From Helianthus annuus (Eukaryota; Streptophyta; Magnoliopsida; Asterales; Asteraceae): a DNA stretch of 64,000 nt. This document shows positions 48,754 through 59,494 of this stretch, one piece after another. The stretch spans positions 126,901,695-126,965,694 of the forward strand of contig NC_035433.2 in NCBI RefSeq assembly GCF_002127325.2. Reading direction: 5' to 3'. The notes beneath the pieces are model-generated. The model did not search any database. It was not told where the DNA came from and saw only the letters and a program-made list of their open reading frames with translations. Within the stretch, counting starts at the first letter, position 1. Each line of letters starts with the position of its first letter. A program made the translations under genes and the position numbers.

Positions 48754-51415
48754 CTAAGTTTTAGGGACGCTGGGCGTTACAGTCTCCCCTCCTTTAGGAG
48801 ATTTCGTCCCTGAAATCTTAGAAGAAGACTGCTCGAAGAGATGCGGATACTTGGCCTTCATATCACTTTTCAGTTCCCAAGTGAATTCGGCGCCACGCTT
48901 TCCTTCCCATCGAACCTTAACAATTGGAATTTTGTTGCGCCTCAGACGCTTGACAGCTTGATCCATGATTTCGACCGGTTTCTCCACAAATTGAACAGCT
49001 TCATTTATTTGCAAGTCTTCAAGGGGATCCTGAAGTTCCTCGTCGGCTAGGCATTTCCGTAGATTAGACACGTGGAACACCGGGTGCATATTGTTTAGTT
49101 CTTGTGGCAGGTCGAGTCTGTACGCCACCTTGCCAATCCTTTCAAGTATCACGAAAGGACCTACATATCGAGGAGCGAGCTTTCCCTTCTTACCAAAACG
49201 AACCACCCCCTTCCAGGGAGATACCTTGAGTAGAACTCGGTCACCAACAGCAAATTTCAGAGGCTTGCGCCTTTTATCGGCACAGCTCTTTTGTCTGCTC
49301 CTAGCCTTGATCAAGTTATCACGGATCTGAAGGATCTTATCCATTGTTTCTTGAATAATCCCAGGGCCAGTGAACTGCTTTTCCCCAACCTCATGCCAAC
49401 TGAGAGGAGATCGGCATTTCCGTCCGTATAGAGCCTCGAAAGGAGCCATCTGAATACTGGAATGATAGCTATTGTTGTACGAGAATTCTATCAATGGTAA
49501 ATGTACATCCCAGTTACCACCAGAGTCGATGACACAAGAACGAAGCATGTCCTCTAGGGTTTGAATAGTACGCTTGGTCTGTCCATCCGTCTGAGGATGG
49601 AAGGTCGTGCTAAGATTTAAGTGCGAACCCATGGCGGACTGAAAGGCTTGCCAAAGGTGTGAAGTAAAACGACCATCACGGTCAGAGATTATGTCAAGCG
49701 GAATGCCATGACGGCATATAATCTCATCGGTATAGATCCTAGCAAGTTTCTCCACTTTACAATCCTCACGAATGGGGAGAAAGTGGGCTGATTTAGTTAA
49801 ACGGTCGATGATTACCCAAATACTATCATGACCGGCAGGTGTACGGGGTAACTTAGTAATAAAGTCTATAGCCAGACTATCCCACTTCCAAATGGGGATT
49901 TTAGGCTGCTCTAAAAGTCCAGAGGGACGCTGATGTTCAGCCTTCATCTTCAAACAGGTAAGGCATTTAGAAACATACACAACAATGTCTCTCTTCATAC
50001 CAGGCCACCAATAGGTCGTACGCAAATCATGGTACATCTTATCAGCGCCCGGATGGATGGAATAACGGGATTTGTGAGCCTCATTCATAATGAGCTCACG
50101 GAGATTATCGCGATCTGGCACCCAGACGCGATTTAGATAGTACTAAAGACCATCAGATTTAGTTTCGAGCTGATTAACGTTAGCGCCAAGAATTTCAACA
50201 GATAGACTTCCTTCATTCGCAGACGAATACTGGGCTTCACGAATACAAGCATGCAGATCACTAGATATACGGATAAACTTGACATGAGTCTTACGACTAA
50301 GAGCGTCGGCCACTACATTCGCCTTGCCAGGATAATAGCGAATTTCGCAGTCGTAGTCGTTAAGTAGTTCCACCCAACATCTCTGTCGCATGTTCAGCTT
50401 TTTTTGGTCAAAGATATGTTGAAGGCTCCTATGGTCAGTGAAGACCACACACTTGGTACCATAAAGGTAGTGTCGCCAGATCTTTAACGTAAAAACAACC
50501 GCACCGAGCTCCAGATGGTGAGTAGTGTAGTTTTTCTCATGCACTTTAAGTTGACGGGAGGCGTAAGCAATGACCTTGTCCCTCTGCATGAGCACACAGC
50601 CCAAGCCGCGGTTCGAGGCATCGCAATACACCACAAAATCGTCGTTCCCATCGGGTAAGGTTAAAACATGAACATGACACAAAAGGTTCTTAAGGGTCTG
50701 AAAGGATTCCTCTTGTTCGGGACCCCAAACAAAAGGTTTCTCCTTTTGGGTTAGAGTAGTAAGAGGAACAACGATTTTAGAAAAATCTGCGATAAACCGG
50801 CGGTAATAACCCGCCAATCCTAGAAAAGAACGAATCTCTGACACAGATTTAGGCGTACACCACTTCTTCACTGCCTCGATTTTCGAAGGGTCAACATGAA
50901 TACCCTAACTACTTACAATATGGCCAAGAAACTGCACTTCATTAATCCAAAACTCACACTTAGAGAATTTAGCATATAGGCGTTCACCACGTAGAAGTTC
51001 AAGCATGAGACGTAGATAGCGAGCATGATTGGCTTTAGACTAAGAACAAATAAGAATATCATCAATAAAGACTATTACAAAACGATCCAAATAGGGTTTA
51101 CAAACACGATTCATAAGATCCATGAACACTGCAGGTACGTTGGTCAGGCCAAAAAGCATGACCACGAACTCGTAGTGCCCATATCGAGTACGAAATGCAG
51201 TTTTCGAAATATCATCTTCGAGGACACGTAGTTGATTATATCCAGAACATAGGTCAATCTTAGAAAAGGAGGACGCGCCTTGAAGTTGATCAAATAAGTC
51301 GCCGATGTGTGGTAGAGGGTAACGATTCTTCACAGTAAGCTTATTAATTTCACGGTAGTCGATACACATACGAAAAGAGCCATCCTTCTTCTTGACAAAT
51401 AAAACAGGAGCACCC
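48754..51415 (-). pseudogene. Chromovirus A pol: RT, RNase H, integrase, chromodomain
   Basis: One continuous frame is broken by three TAG codons (51040-51042, 50905-50907, 50143-50145). The frame is not shifted. [34 protein letters not shown], and the catalytic FIDDIL at about 51055. RNase [36 protein letters not shown]. Integrase: zinc-binding part (H-H-C-C) around HPGADKMYHDL and CLTCLKMK, then the core with IDFIT...IIDRLTKSAHF, FHPQTDGQTKRT and the GRKCRSPL motif. The C-terminal chromodomain spans EKPVEIMDQAVK to VRWEGKRGAEFTWE. The usual TDGQTERT is TDGQTKRT, changing the catalytic Glu to Lys. Upstream RT, protease and gag are lost at the chromovirus B junction. Confidence 0.92.
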
Positions 51416-51420
51416 CACGG

Positions 51421-51495
51421 TGTCACACCCCAACCGATGGCGGAATCATCGGGACGCGGCACTAGGCGAATCAGATTGCTCAAGAGAATCCATAA
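51421..51495 (-). mobile_element. Chromovirus B LTR, terminal 75 bp
   Basis: Plus-strand TGTCACACCCCAACCGATGG to GAATCCATAA is collinear with the same ends at 43306 and 46659. It is cut at 51495 by the Copia LTR. The candidate TSD is CACGG (51416-51420). The rest of this LTR is at 56072-58509 in opposite orientation. Confidence 0.8.
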
Positions 51496-51936
51496 TGTAG
51501 GATCGATTTCTGACCCGAATGAGTCGATCAAAAGAGTTCTTGCTCGATACGAAAGGCAGAAACAATCGTATGGAGTTCAACTCAGCTAGATATATACTTT
51601 AAACTGTCTCTTGATTGATTTGACAACGTTTTACAGCGAGTCGACACTTCGGCAACAGTTCGGTACACAAGCCGGAAAGTTACAAATGACAAAGCACTCA
51701 AGGTATTTATAGGCACGCTAATTTCGCACGGAATTACTTCATGCGAAATTAGGTTCAAACGAAATTAGTAATTTCGTGTGAAACATGTGATTTCGTGCGA
51801 AATTACCCAATGGTGATTTCGTGCGAAATTACCTACACACCTATATATGACATATTTCTCGAACAATGTGCCCTAATCTATCTAAATACATACAAGACTT
51901 GACACAAGACGAAGTTGACAGACGGATGCACCAACA
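51496..51936 (-). repeat. 3' LTR of the Copia element
   Basis: 441 bp, the same length as the copy at 58510-58950, with a handful of differences. The minus strand starts TGTTGGTGCATCCG and ends CGATCCTACA. It holds TTTCGTGCGAAA-type palindromes (51725-51835) and a minus-strand TATAAATA at 51704-51711. Confidence 0.9.
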
Positions 51937-53998
51937 GACTCCCCCTCGGATGTTGACGAAGTCTTCGGTATGTCGAGTCTTCAATCTTCAATCTTTATCA
52001 GTCTTCATGAACTCTTTTGAAATATCTAACACTGTAAAGCATCCTCAATCTCTATCTCTTCTCTTTTTATCAGCACCAACAGATAACCTCCCCTCGGATG
52101 TTGATCTAATCTTCAATCTTCTCTTTTTCTCTTGATTCCTTAAGTTCATCAGCATCAGCAGCTTGTGTGAACTTGAGCTCCAGGATAGTTACTTGGCTCT
52201 TTCAGTATCAGAACCTGGCTCTTTCCATCTACAGACTCCCCTAACAATAAGCTGGAATCCGGATCATGACCTGGCACACACTCTACTTTAGGATATAAAA
52301 CCTGGCTTACCTGCACATCCTCTACCTCACAATAAATTTCACAAATTTAAAATTTGACAAATTTATTTTCTCTGCTTACCACTTGTAACAGATGAATACA
52401 ACATACGAAATAAAACCACTTGCAGGTATTAACCAATTAATGATTTTACAATGTTAATCTTTGATGTACCACAAAGAAAAATAAACATTCAAATCTTTTC
52501 TCTTTTTACCCAGACTCCCCTTCACGAAATGTTCATCATGTTTAGCACTTGAAATTTTGAACATCAGCTTTTCAACACCAGTTGTCAAAAATCTTTTTGG
52601 ATTTTTCAAAATTTATGCTAAAACACTCCCAAAATCTTTTTGGATTTTTGAATATAATGGAATGTAATAAGGAAATATTTACAAACAATATTTTTGTGAG
52701 TTTGTGTAAGAGGATCATATCAGTTTTTGAGACACATCACTAACACCGTTAAGCTTTACACATTTTAAGTTCGAAACAATTCACTTAGATTGTCAGTATA
52801 CTGATCCACTTAAATTTTCACACAAAGTTCAACTATTTCGAGATACGAGATTAGTGATTTAATGACTTAAACTTATTCGCGTGTCCCACCTCAGAATATA
52901 CTCCCGTATCCAGATTTCTATATTCAGTCTTACAGGTGAATGTACACTAATGATATCTGTAAATGGGTAAATGCGAAACCGTGAGAGCTCAAGTCAGAAC
53001 TTCCGTTCGTGCAGAGAGATGATGGCTCGACTTTAGGGTGTGTCCTGTTTGGGGATCTTTTCTTCAACAGCACATGATTAGCATTTTTCAATGTTTCATC
53101 ATTTTTTGTACTGAGGGCTGGCTTTAAGATTAAAGCTTTTGTAAAGCAATATACGAGGACTAGGCTATTGCTTTCGCAAAATCAGAAGTCCTGATATAAT
53201 ACCCCAGATATCACCATGCACAAAGACCAAGTATGTCAGAAATAGAACATCTTTCAAACAAGATTTCGGGGGTTACCCATATATCCGAGAGATGTTCCCC
53301 ACGATATAAGTAAGTATTTGATTTTATGTTTATATCTCGAATACAATCTACTGAATGTGTAAAAACCTACTAGCATATCCTCAGTGAGATTGTTTATCAC
53401 ATTTTAGACTTTAAAATTCTTTAGCGTGTTGTGATAGTCCACTGATGTACTATCATTTCCTCTTTTCTCAACAAAACTCTTTTTCATTTTATCACGTTTT
53501 TGGCTTTTTCAAATTTTCTAATGTTTTTGGGTTTTCTGAAATTCTTACTCCCCCTAAAATTCAAAAAACATTTAAAGAAACTTGAAATCAAACTATACAA
53601 GTAAAGTGACAACTGTTGTGAATTGCGTCAATTCGCCATTCTCTTGGCATAAACAATCAGAACTCCCCCTTACAACAAACTATTTTCCCATTATGATTTC
53701 AAAACACTTAAGTTTGTTTTAATCAAAATGGTTTTTCCGGAAAATAAGTTTTGTTGATTTTACCACTTGTAGGTTGGGGTTACTTCATCACTTTGCTTTT
53801 CTCAATCACTTGAAAATATTTAACAATTTTAAATTCTTTCAACAAATACCACTTGTAGAAAATCAAGTACAACTTAATGTCCCTGATTCACCACTTGAAG
53901 ATCGAAATATCACAGTTACCAACCTGTGAATTTCTCAAGAAAGATGCCGATTCCTACTCCCCAATTACCAACCTGGGAGTTCCGGCAAGTCAGGTTTT
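51937..53998 (-). other. Non-coding 3' interior of the Copia element, repeated purine tracts
   Basis: No polymerase and no supported frame. CTCCCC-type lines (purine tracts on the coding strand) occur about seven times (51938, 52088, 52236, 52511, 53551, 53662, 53957), two of them with the same CCCTCGGATGTTGA context. ACCACTTG(T/C/A)AG recurs at least five times between 52379 and 53900. Confidence 0.65.
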
Positions 53999-55149
53999 TC
54001 AGTTAAAGAGATCCTCCCAAGCCTGACAGACCTTCGGAGTTTCCGAGTTACCAACACTCGGTTTCTTTCCTTTCATTTTCTTGTCATAATATTCCTTAAC
54101 CCCTTTTACCTTCCCATCAACCATTTTTCCAAAAATATGTTTCACTTTGGGGTTAAAGGCCTTTTCAACATCAAATTCTTTCTTTTCAGAAAAAAAATTG
54201 ATTTGAAATCTCAACTTTTCCAACTTTTTGTTTAAAATTTTCAGCCCTCAATGGTGGAAAATTTGCATCATCCATTGGAGGTACTGATTTTTCACCTTTT
54301 GATTCAACCTGTGGCTTCTCTGACTTTGTGGAATCAGATTCATCGCCAGAAGATAGCTCCTCAGATTTTTAATGAATCAGAATCATCGCTAGAACCATCA
54401 TCAGATTTCTTAACAACCCAGTTTTGGTTGTCAAGGTTCGCTTTTCTCTTGTAAAACCTTTTTGAACATCCACCAACTTCAAATTTTGAGTTTTTGAAAA
54501 CTATGAATGATTCAGTTGGTGGTTCATTTTCAACCATCTTTTCTTTTAGTTTACGAGACACTTCCTATTTTGAATGAATTGCCTTGGAACAATCCTTGGC
54601 AATATGCCAAGCTGTGTTACATTGAAAACAGGTTCTCGTCTCTTTCTTTTGAACAGTTTCATTCTTCATTTCATCTTGCTTCTTAGCAAGGAATTCTCTG
54701 TTTGATTGCTTCCAGAATGAACTTTTCTCTTCTTCCTCTGAGCTTGTTCCTGAAACAAATACTGTATTTGTTTTAGAAATTTTCTCATTTTTATGATTTT
54801 CTGGTGGAATAAAACCAAGTCCTTTCTTTTTGAAATTACCGTTATGGTTTGGTTTCTTTCGATAACCTGAACCAGAACTGTAACCCTTTTTCTTGTTTTC
54901 TCTTTGTTGAACTCTTGAGATGTATTTTTTAGGTTTATCAGAAATATTTACATCTTTTATTTCAGAAATATTAATTTCTGTTAGTTTGGAAACCTTTTTA
55001 ATCATTTCAGTTTTGACACCCCTTATTGGAAATTCTTCATCAGAATATAATTTGTCAGAATCATTCAAAGTATATGCCACTTTGAATCCAAAAACTTGTA
55101 GAAACCCTAGGTTGGCAATTACCGAACCGGGTGTGGAATTTTTTCCCAA
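53999..55149 (-). pseudogene. Copia gag, C-terminal part with second zinc knuckle
   Basis: The frame from about 55100 contains DKLYSDEEFPI, KPKKYISRVQQR, KKGLGFIPPE and a zinc knuckle CFQCNTAWHIAKDC (54589-54630, C-C-H-C intact). A TAG follows at about 54562, then in the same frame TESFIVFKNSKFEVGGCSK. A one-base shift in an A-run near 54371 leads to the last block, KHIFGKMVDGKVKGVKEYY, ending at 53999. No protease, integrase or RT follows. I recognise the wording from gag of Asteraceae Copia-like elements. The first 15-25 residues, before the LNDSDKLY block, may belong to the Athila-like LTR across the inversion junction. Confidence 0.75.
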
Positions 55150-55436
55150 TTCTTGTTTTCAATTTAGTAATTTAGTTTGCAATCTTAGTTAATCAAACAT
55201 TGTTTTAGACAATAACCAATTGTCGGTTCATTTCAATTTATTTTCAAAACCAAACAAACAAATAAAAATTAGCAAACTTCATAATCACTTTGTACATTAT
55301 TTGTAAATAATCTAACTAATCGAACGGGTCGTGCGATACTGACCACATGCTCTTCGTAGATACGATACCCGACTTACCCTAGCTACCTAGGTTTAATTGG
55401 GTTTTTGACTGATCGGGATGACACGGTTACGTCAAA
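55100..55436 (-). mobile_element. Athila-like LTR, first part (split by inversion)
   Basis: Read on the minus strand from 55434, TGACGTAACC and then GGTAAGTCGGGTATCG resemble the start of the LTR at 25027 (TGACGTGCTG, GGTAAGTGGGTATCG). The other part is at 62130-62590. ACGCC (55437-55441) is the reverse complement of the GGCGT that follows 62590, and two extra bases separate it from TGACG. Confidence 0.6.
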
Positions 55437-56071
55437 ACGCCGCTGGTACTTCCTATATATAAGTGTTTTAACCATATTGTCGAACTTTCGTGGAAAGGTG
55501 CCATGCGGGGCCGACCTTAAATTTAAATTTTTGGTATTATTTAAAGGCCTTGCCTACCCAAATTTTTAAACTGATCTTTTCTTACAAAACTTTTCCTAAA
55601 ATTTGATCAAAACCTTGGAATAAAACGAGATTGTCTTGTAACGTTGGTGTGACAACCGACTCAAGTTACTGCCGCGTGACAAGAAAATTCCGTAAAACGA
55701 GTTTTAAACACCCTAAAATCTTTTAGTAACCTAGTAAAACCCCACTCATAGCGCTGGTGTGAACATCAAAACAGTTTAACGCCGTACTGTGGGAAGATTT
55801 TTCATAAACAAGCTTCTTCAAACCTTTTCGAATGAATCAACTTTTCGAGAATTCAAGACGCTTTTGGATCGCTTTTTGTGTGTTACCATCTTTTGTATAC
55901 GAACCGCCCTACTCGCTGCCATCGCCAGTCATCGCAACACTCTCGCTCGTCGAATTTCGATCAATCGTTCGCTTATTTCGACGCTCTTAATTGCTACTCC
56001 CACTCGCATCGATCCTCGCAACCTTTCTTGTGGATTAATTTCGGGACGAAATTTCCTAAAGCAGGGGAGAC
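55437..56071 (+). mobile_element. Chromovirus B, 3' end of the interior
   Basis: It ends with the chromovirus line TTCGGGACGAAATTTCCTAA and polypurine tract AAAGCAGGGGAGAC (56058-56071) directly before the LTR. No chromodomain or integrase frame is left, so B appears non-autonomous or heavily decayed. Confidence 0.7.
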
Positions 56072-56575
56072 TGTAACAACCCGCACGTTCGTGCGTTGTT
56101 ACTACTCGTTATACTCGTTACGCTTAGCACCAGAGATTCGGATCATAATGTAGCCATATCGCATACATCGCTATTTCGTAGTATTTTCGCATATTACGCA
56201 TACTTTATCGCTATAACACATCACATCACACGTACTAACACTCACGATGACGTTGAGTGAGGACCTATTCTACCCTCCTCGATAGCCGTGATGTGTCGCA
56301 ACGCAACACATATTCGAAACGCGCAACTCGATTATCGCAACACAGACATGAAATATGGATATTTATACGACCCTTTTGTGACTAATTATAATAAATATAC
56401 GAATGTGGGTATGATAATGTGTAACCAAACTATCGCAAAGTTTAAAGAACAAAACGAAACATCGAAACGCAACACGTTGGATTGCCACCCGATCGGATTG
56501 CCACCCGATCGGACAGCCACCCGATCGGACAGCTATCCGATCCATGGCACTCCCTTCCCCTTTCTCCTCTTCACC

Positions 56576-56584
56576 TATAAATAG
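56576..56584 (+). promoter_or_regulatory. TATA box of LTR B
   Basis: TATAAATAG preceded by a CT-rich stretch and the palindrome cluster that ends about 35 bp upstream. It is followed by AGTGATGTGACAGCTCC, the same line as in LTR A. Confidence 0.65.
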
Positions 56585-57094
56585 CCCTTGCCACATCACA
56601 TGAACAGTGATGTGACAGCTCCCACTCGACCAGCACGCTTTGGCGCTATTTCCTCTCGATTTCTCGTGATTCTTGTAAGTTTCTACCTCAAATCTTGTAC
56701 TGCTATGATCAACACACACACTTTCATCATTTTCACCTTTGAATCTTAACTTTTAACCGTGAAATCAGTGGATTTGAGGTGTTCTAGAATGATGTCATCA
56801 TGGAGTTCTTATGAACTTCAAGTCTTGGCCTCATTCCACCAAGAACAACTCAGATCTGAAGGATTTCCACAAGATTCAACAATGTTTTTGCATAGATCTA
56901 CACAAACTCATGGTTAAAAGGATTGAAAGATTGTTTGCTAACTTTCTTTCAACTCTTTTACACTCAATACACTCAAACCGATAGAATCGGAGCTTGTTTT
57001 GATCTTCTGCTCCTTCTTGTTGATGTGTTGGTTCAAGATCTGTATTCTATCAACGAGACAACTGAGGGTTAAACACGAACCATCGTCCCGAATA

Positions 57095-57806
57095 GCTGAT
57101 TGATCGGATTAGGGTGATTCCTGCCCGATCGGATCGCCTAGGTGTTGATAGGGTTCTGTTGTTTAGCACGATGTCATACCGTCTCGAGAAAACCACAAAA
57201 CATTCAAAACAATCAAGTGACAGGACGATCTAAGGTCATCGAAAAGGAATGCCGTCCGATCGGATTAACACCCAATCGGAATGCCTTCCGATCAGCTTAC
57301 ACTTGGTTCCCCGCTTAAACTATTAAATTCAACTCTTCAAGTTCTGAACGTCGAACGAATTACCGTCCGATCGGATTGCCACCCGATCGAACAACCATCT
57401 GACCATGTGATGTTTGGACTAATTCAACACCTAGACATTTCCAAATGATTGCCACCCGATCGGATTACAATCCGATCGAGTGACAAACTGTTGTGAACTT
57501 GTTCTCACTAAAGTGTCCTACCAATCGGATCGTTGCCCGATCGAACCGCCGTCCGATCGACCGACCTAAAGGGTAGAGATACTTCGTTGTTTTCAAATGC
57601 TACAACGAAAACTTCAAAAGGAAACCATCATACACAAACACATCTTCACCAAACGAGGTGACAATCCAATCGAATGGCCACCCGATCGGATGACCATCCG
57701 AACGGATTGCCACCCGATCGACTGGCCATCCGATCGGATTGCCATCCGATCGGATTGCCATCCGATCGGATTGCCATCCGATCGGATTGCCATCCGATCG
57801 GATTAC
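57095..57806. repeat. CCGATCGG palindrome cluster, downstream set of LTR B
   Basis: Around 20 CCGATCGG or one-mismatch copies. From 57727 to 57806 the 16-bp unit CCATCCGATCGGATTG is repeated five times without change, indicating recent local amplification. Confidence 0.88.
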
Positions 57807-58509
57807 CATTCGGCACTTGGTTCACTCGCTACCGTATAACGCACTGTTTGACGCTTACGCTATCAAACTGTAACCAGGCTAATCTCAGACGTGCTCCCAT
57901 CAATCCTAACAAGTTGTGTTTGCTTGCTGAGCACCGACTGTGAGTATACTTGAACCCTTTTTGCTTTTGCACTTTTGGGTGTAACATACGTTGCTATCAA
58001 ATCAAATTACATCAAATGCTTAAACTACTTCTCACTTGTGAATGACTTACGTGCATAGTTATACGTGATGCTAGTAACATATGTGCTAGGACTTATACTC
58101 GCGACGTCCCACCATGACTAGTATAGTACTATTGCGCCCGACGGGGCCTAGTTTAGCAATCGCAATCGCAGCTCTAGGACTTAGCTGGTAGTATTAGTTT
58201 TGTGAGTATATATGTCGTGTATTACGTTTATGTATGTGGAGATTCGCAGTTTTTATCTATTACACTATTACATATCAAACCTATATGCTCGCCAATACTT
58301 TTGTATTGACATTATTTGAATGTATGTTGCAGGTTTAGTCGCAGTCTACATCAAATCAAGCTAGGAAGTCTAGAAACTCACCTAAAATCTATGTTGTCGG
58401 ATTTGCATTGTTCGAGAGGACAAGAAATCTGTGATAACTTATGTGATTGTATTATTTGTTAGTATGGGATAACATGTGTAATAAATACTGTCGCAATTTA
58501 GCTGTTATG

Positions 58510-58950
58510 TGTTGGTGCATCCGTCTGTCGACTTCGTCTTGTGTTAAGTCTTGTATGTATTTAGATAGATCAGGGCACGTTGTTCGAGAAATATGTCATA
58601 TATAGGTGTGTAGGTAATTTCGCACGAAATTACCATTGGGTAATTTCGCACGAAATCACATGTTTCACACGAAATTACTAATTTCGTTTGAACCTAATTT
58701 CGCATGAAGTAATTCCGTGCGAAATTAGCGTGCCTATAAATACCTTGAGTGCTTTGTCATTTGTAACTTTCCGGCTTGTGTACCGAACTGCTGCCGAAGT
58801 GTCGACTCGCTGTAAAACGTTGTCAAATCAATCAAGAGACAGCTTAAAGTATATATCTAGCTGAATTGAACTCGATACGACTGTTTCCGCCTTTCGTATC
58901 GAGCAAAAACTCTTCTGATCGACTCATTCGTGTCAGAAATCGATCCTACA
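58510..58950 (+). repeat. 5' LTR of the Copia element
   Basis: 441 bp, TGTTGGTGCATCCG to CGATCCTACA. Five TTTCG(CA/TG)CGAAA-type palindromes or variants (58616-58727) stand directly before TATAAATA (58735-58742). TTATG precedes it. Confidence 0.9.
58735..58742 (+). promoter_or_regulatory. TATA box of the Copia LTR
   Basis: TATAAATA immediately after the palindrome cluster. The sequence from here to 58950 would form the R-U5 leader. Confidence 0.65.
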
Positions 58951-58953
58951 AAG

Positions 58954-58965
58954 TGGTATCAGAGC
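58954..58965 (+). other. Primer binding site, initiator Met-tRNA
   Basis: TGGTATCAGAGC three bases after the LTR. Confidence 0.9.
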
Positions 58966-59174
58966 TCAGGAGGAAGAGTTCATACCAATTCAGCTGCAAA
59001 TTCTGATTTCTACACCTTCTTTTTCACAATTAACAATTTTCCACGGTCAAAATGCTTTGAATTTCACACATTATGTGCGCAATGGTGTTTTAACAAATCC
59101 TTGAAAGTTTCAGACTTAAAATCGGACAAAAACTTGATCAATTTGACAAAATTCAGCTCGAGATGATGACATCA

Positions 59175-59462
59175 GCATAATTTCGCACGAAATTAGGGTC
59201 TAATTTCGCACGAAATTACCTTATTTCATTTCAGAGTGTAATTTCGTTTGGGAGGTCCACACGAAATTAGTAATTTCGCATCAAGCTGTAATTTCGTTTG
59301 AGTATTTCGCATGGAATTAGATATTTCGTTTGAAATTGTGGTATTTCGTACGAAATCAGTGATTTCTCACCAGTTTGATGATTTCGTTTGAGAAAATTAT
59401 TTCGTTTGAAAGGTGATTTCGCGCCAAAGGGTATTTTCGTTTGAGGATAATTTCGCTTGAAA
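59175..59462. repeat. TTTCGnnnGAAA palindromes in the Copia leader
   Basis: About a dozen copies or half copies of AATTTCG(CACG/TTTG/TACG)AAATT fill the leader between primer site and gag start. They are the same words as in the LTR. Confidence 0.85.
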
Positions 59463-59494
59463 CCGACTGTTTGAAAATTCTAGAAAACCGAATC

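Larger units (their letters stand above)
46659..48781 (-). repeat. 3' LTR of chromovirus A
   Basis: The minus strand starts TGTAACGCCCAGCG and ends GGTTGGGGTGTGACA. It contains TATAAATAG at 48132-48140 (minus), CCGATCGG-type palindromes upstream of it (48175-48260) and a second cluster downstream (47039-47480). Reading frames across these clusters are repeat translations. Confidence 0.88.
46659..51420 (-). mobile_element. Chromovirus A (Tekay-type Ty3 element), 3' part
   Basis: On the minus strand: reverse transcriptase, RNase H, integrase with chromodomain, polypurine tract (plus-strand GTCTCCCCTCCTTT at 48782-48795), then a 2123-bp 3' LTR (46659-48781). A candidate left duplication is GCGTG (46654-46658). 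The 5' half is cut off at 51416-51420, where chromovirus B is inserted. Confidence 0.88.
51496..55100 (-). mobile_element. Copia gag-only element, 3' half
   Basis: On the minus strand: the C-terminal part of gag, 2 kb of non-coding interior, polypurine tract GAGGGGGAGTC (plus-strand 51937-51950), and a 441-bp 3' LTR (51496-51936). TTATG follows the LTR on the minus strand. The 5' half of the same element is at 58510-62120, inverted. The right edge at about 55.1 kb is an estimate. Confidence 0.82.
56072..58509 (+). repeat. Chromovirus B LTR, 2.4 kb, cut by Copia
   Basis: It starts TGTAACAACCCGCACG and runs to TTATG (58505-58509), where the Copia 5' LTR begins. TATAAATAG is at 56576-56584. CCGATCGG palindromes lie upstream (56478-56542) and downstream (57095-57806). 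The last stretch GACTGTGAGTATACT also occurs in LTR A. Confidence 0.85.
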
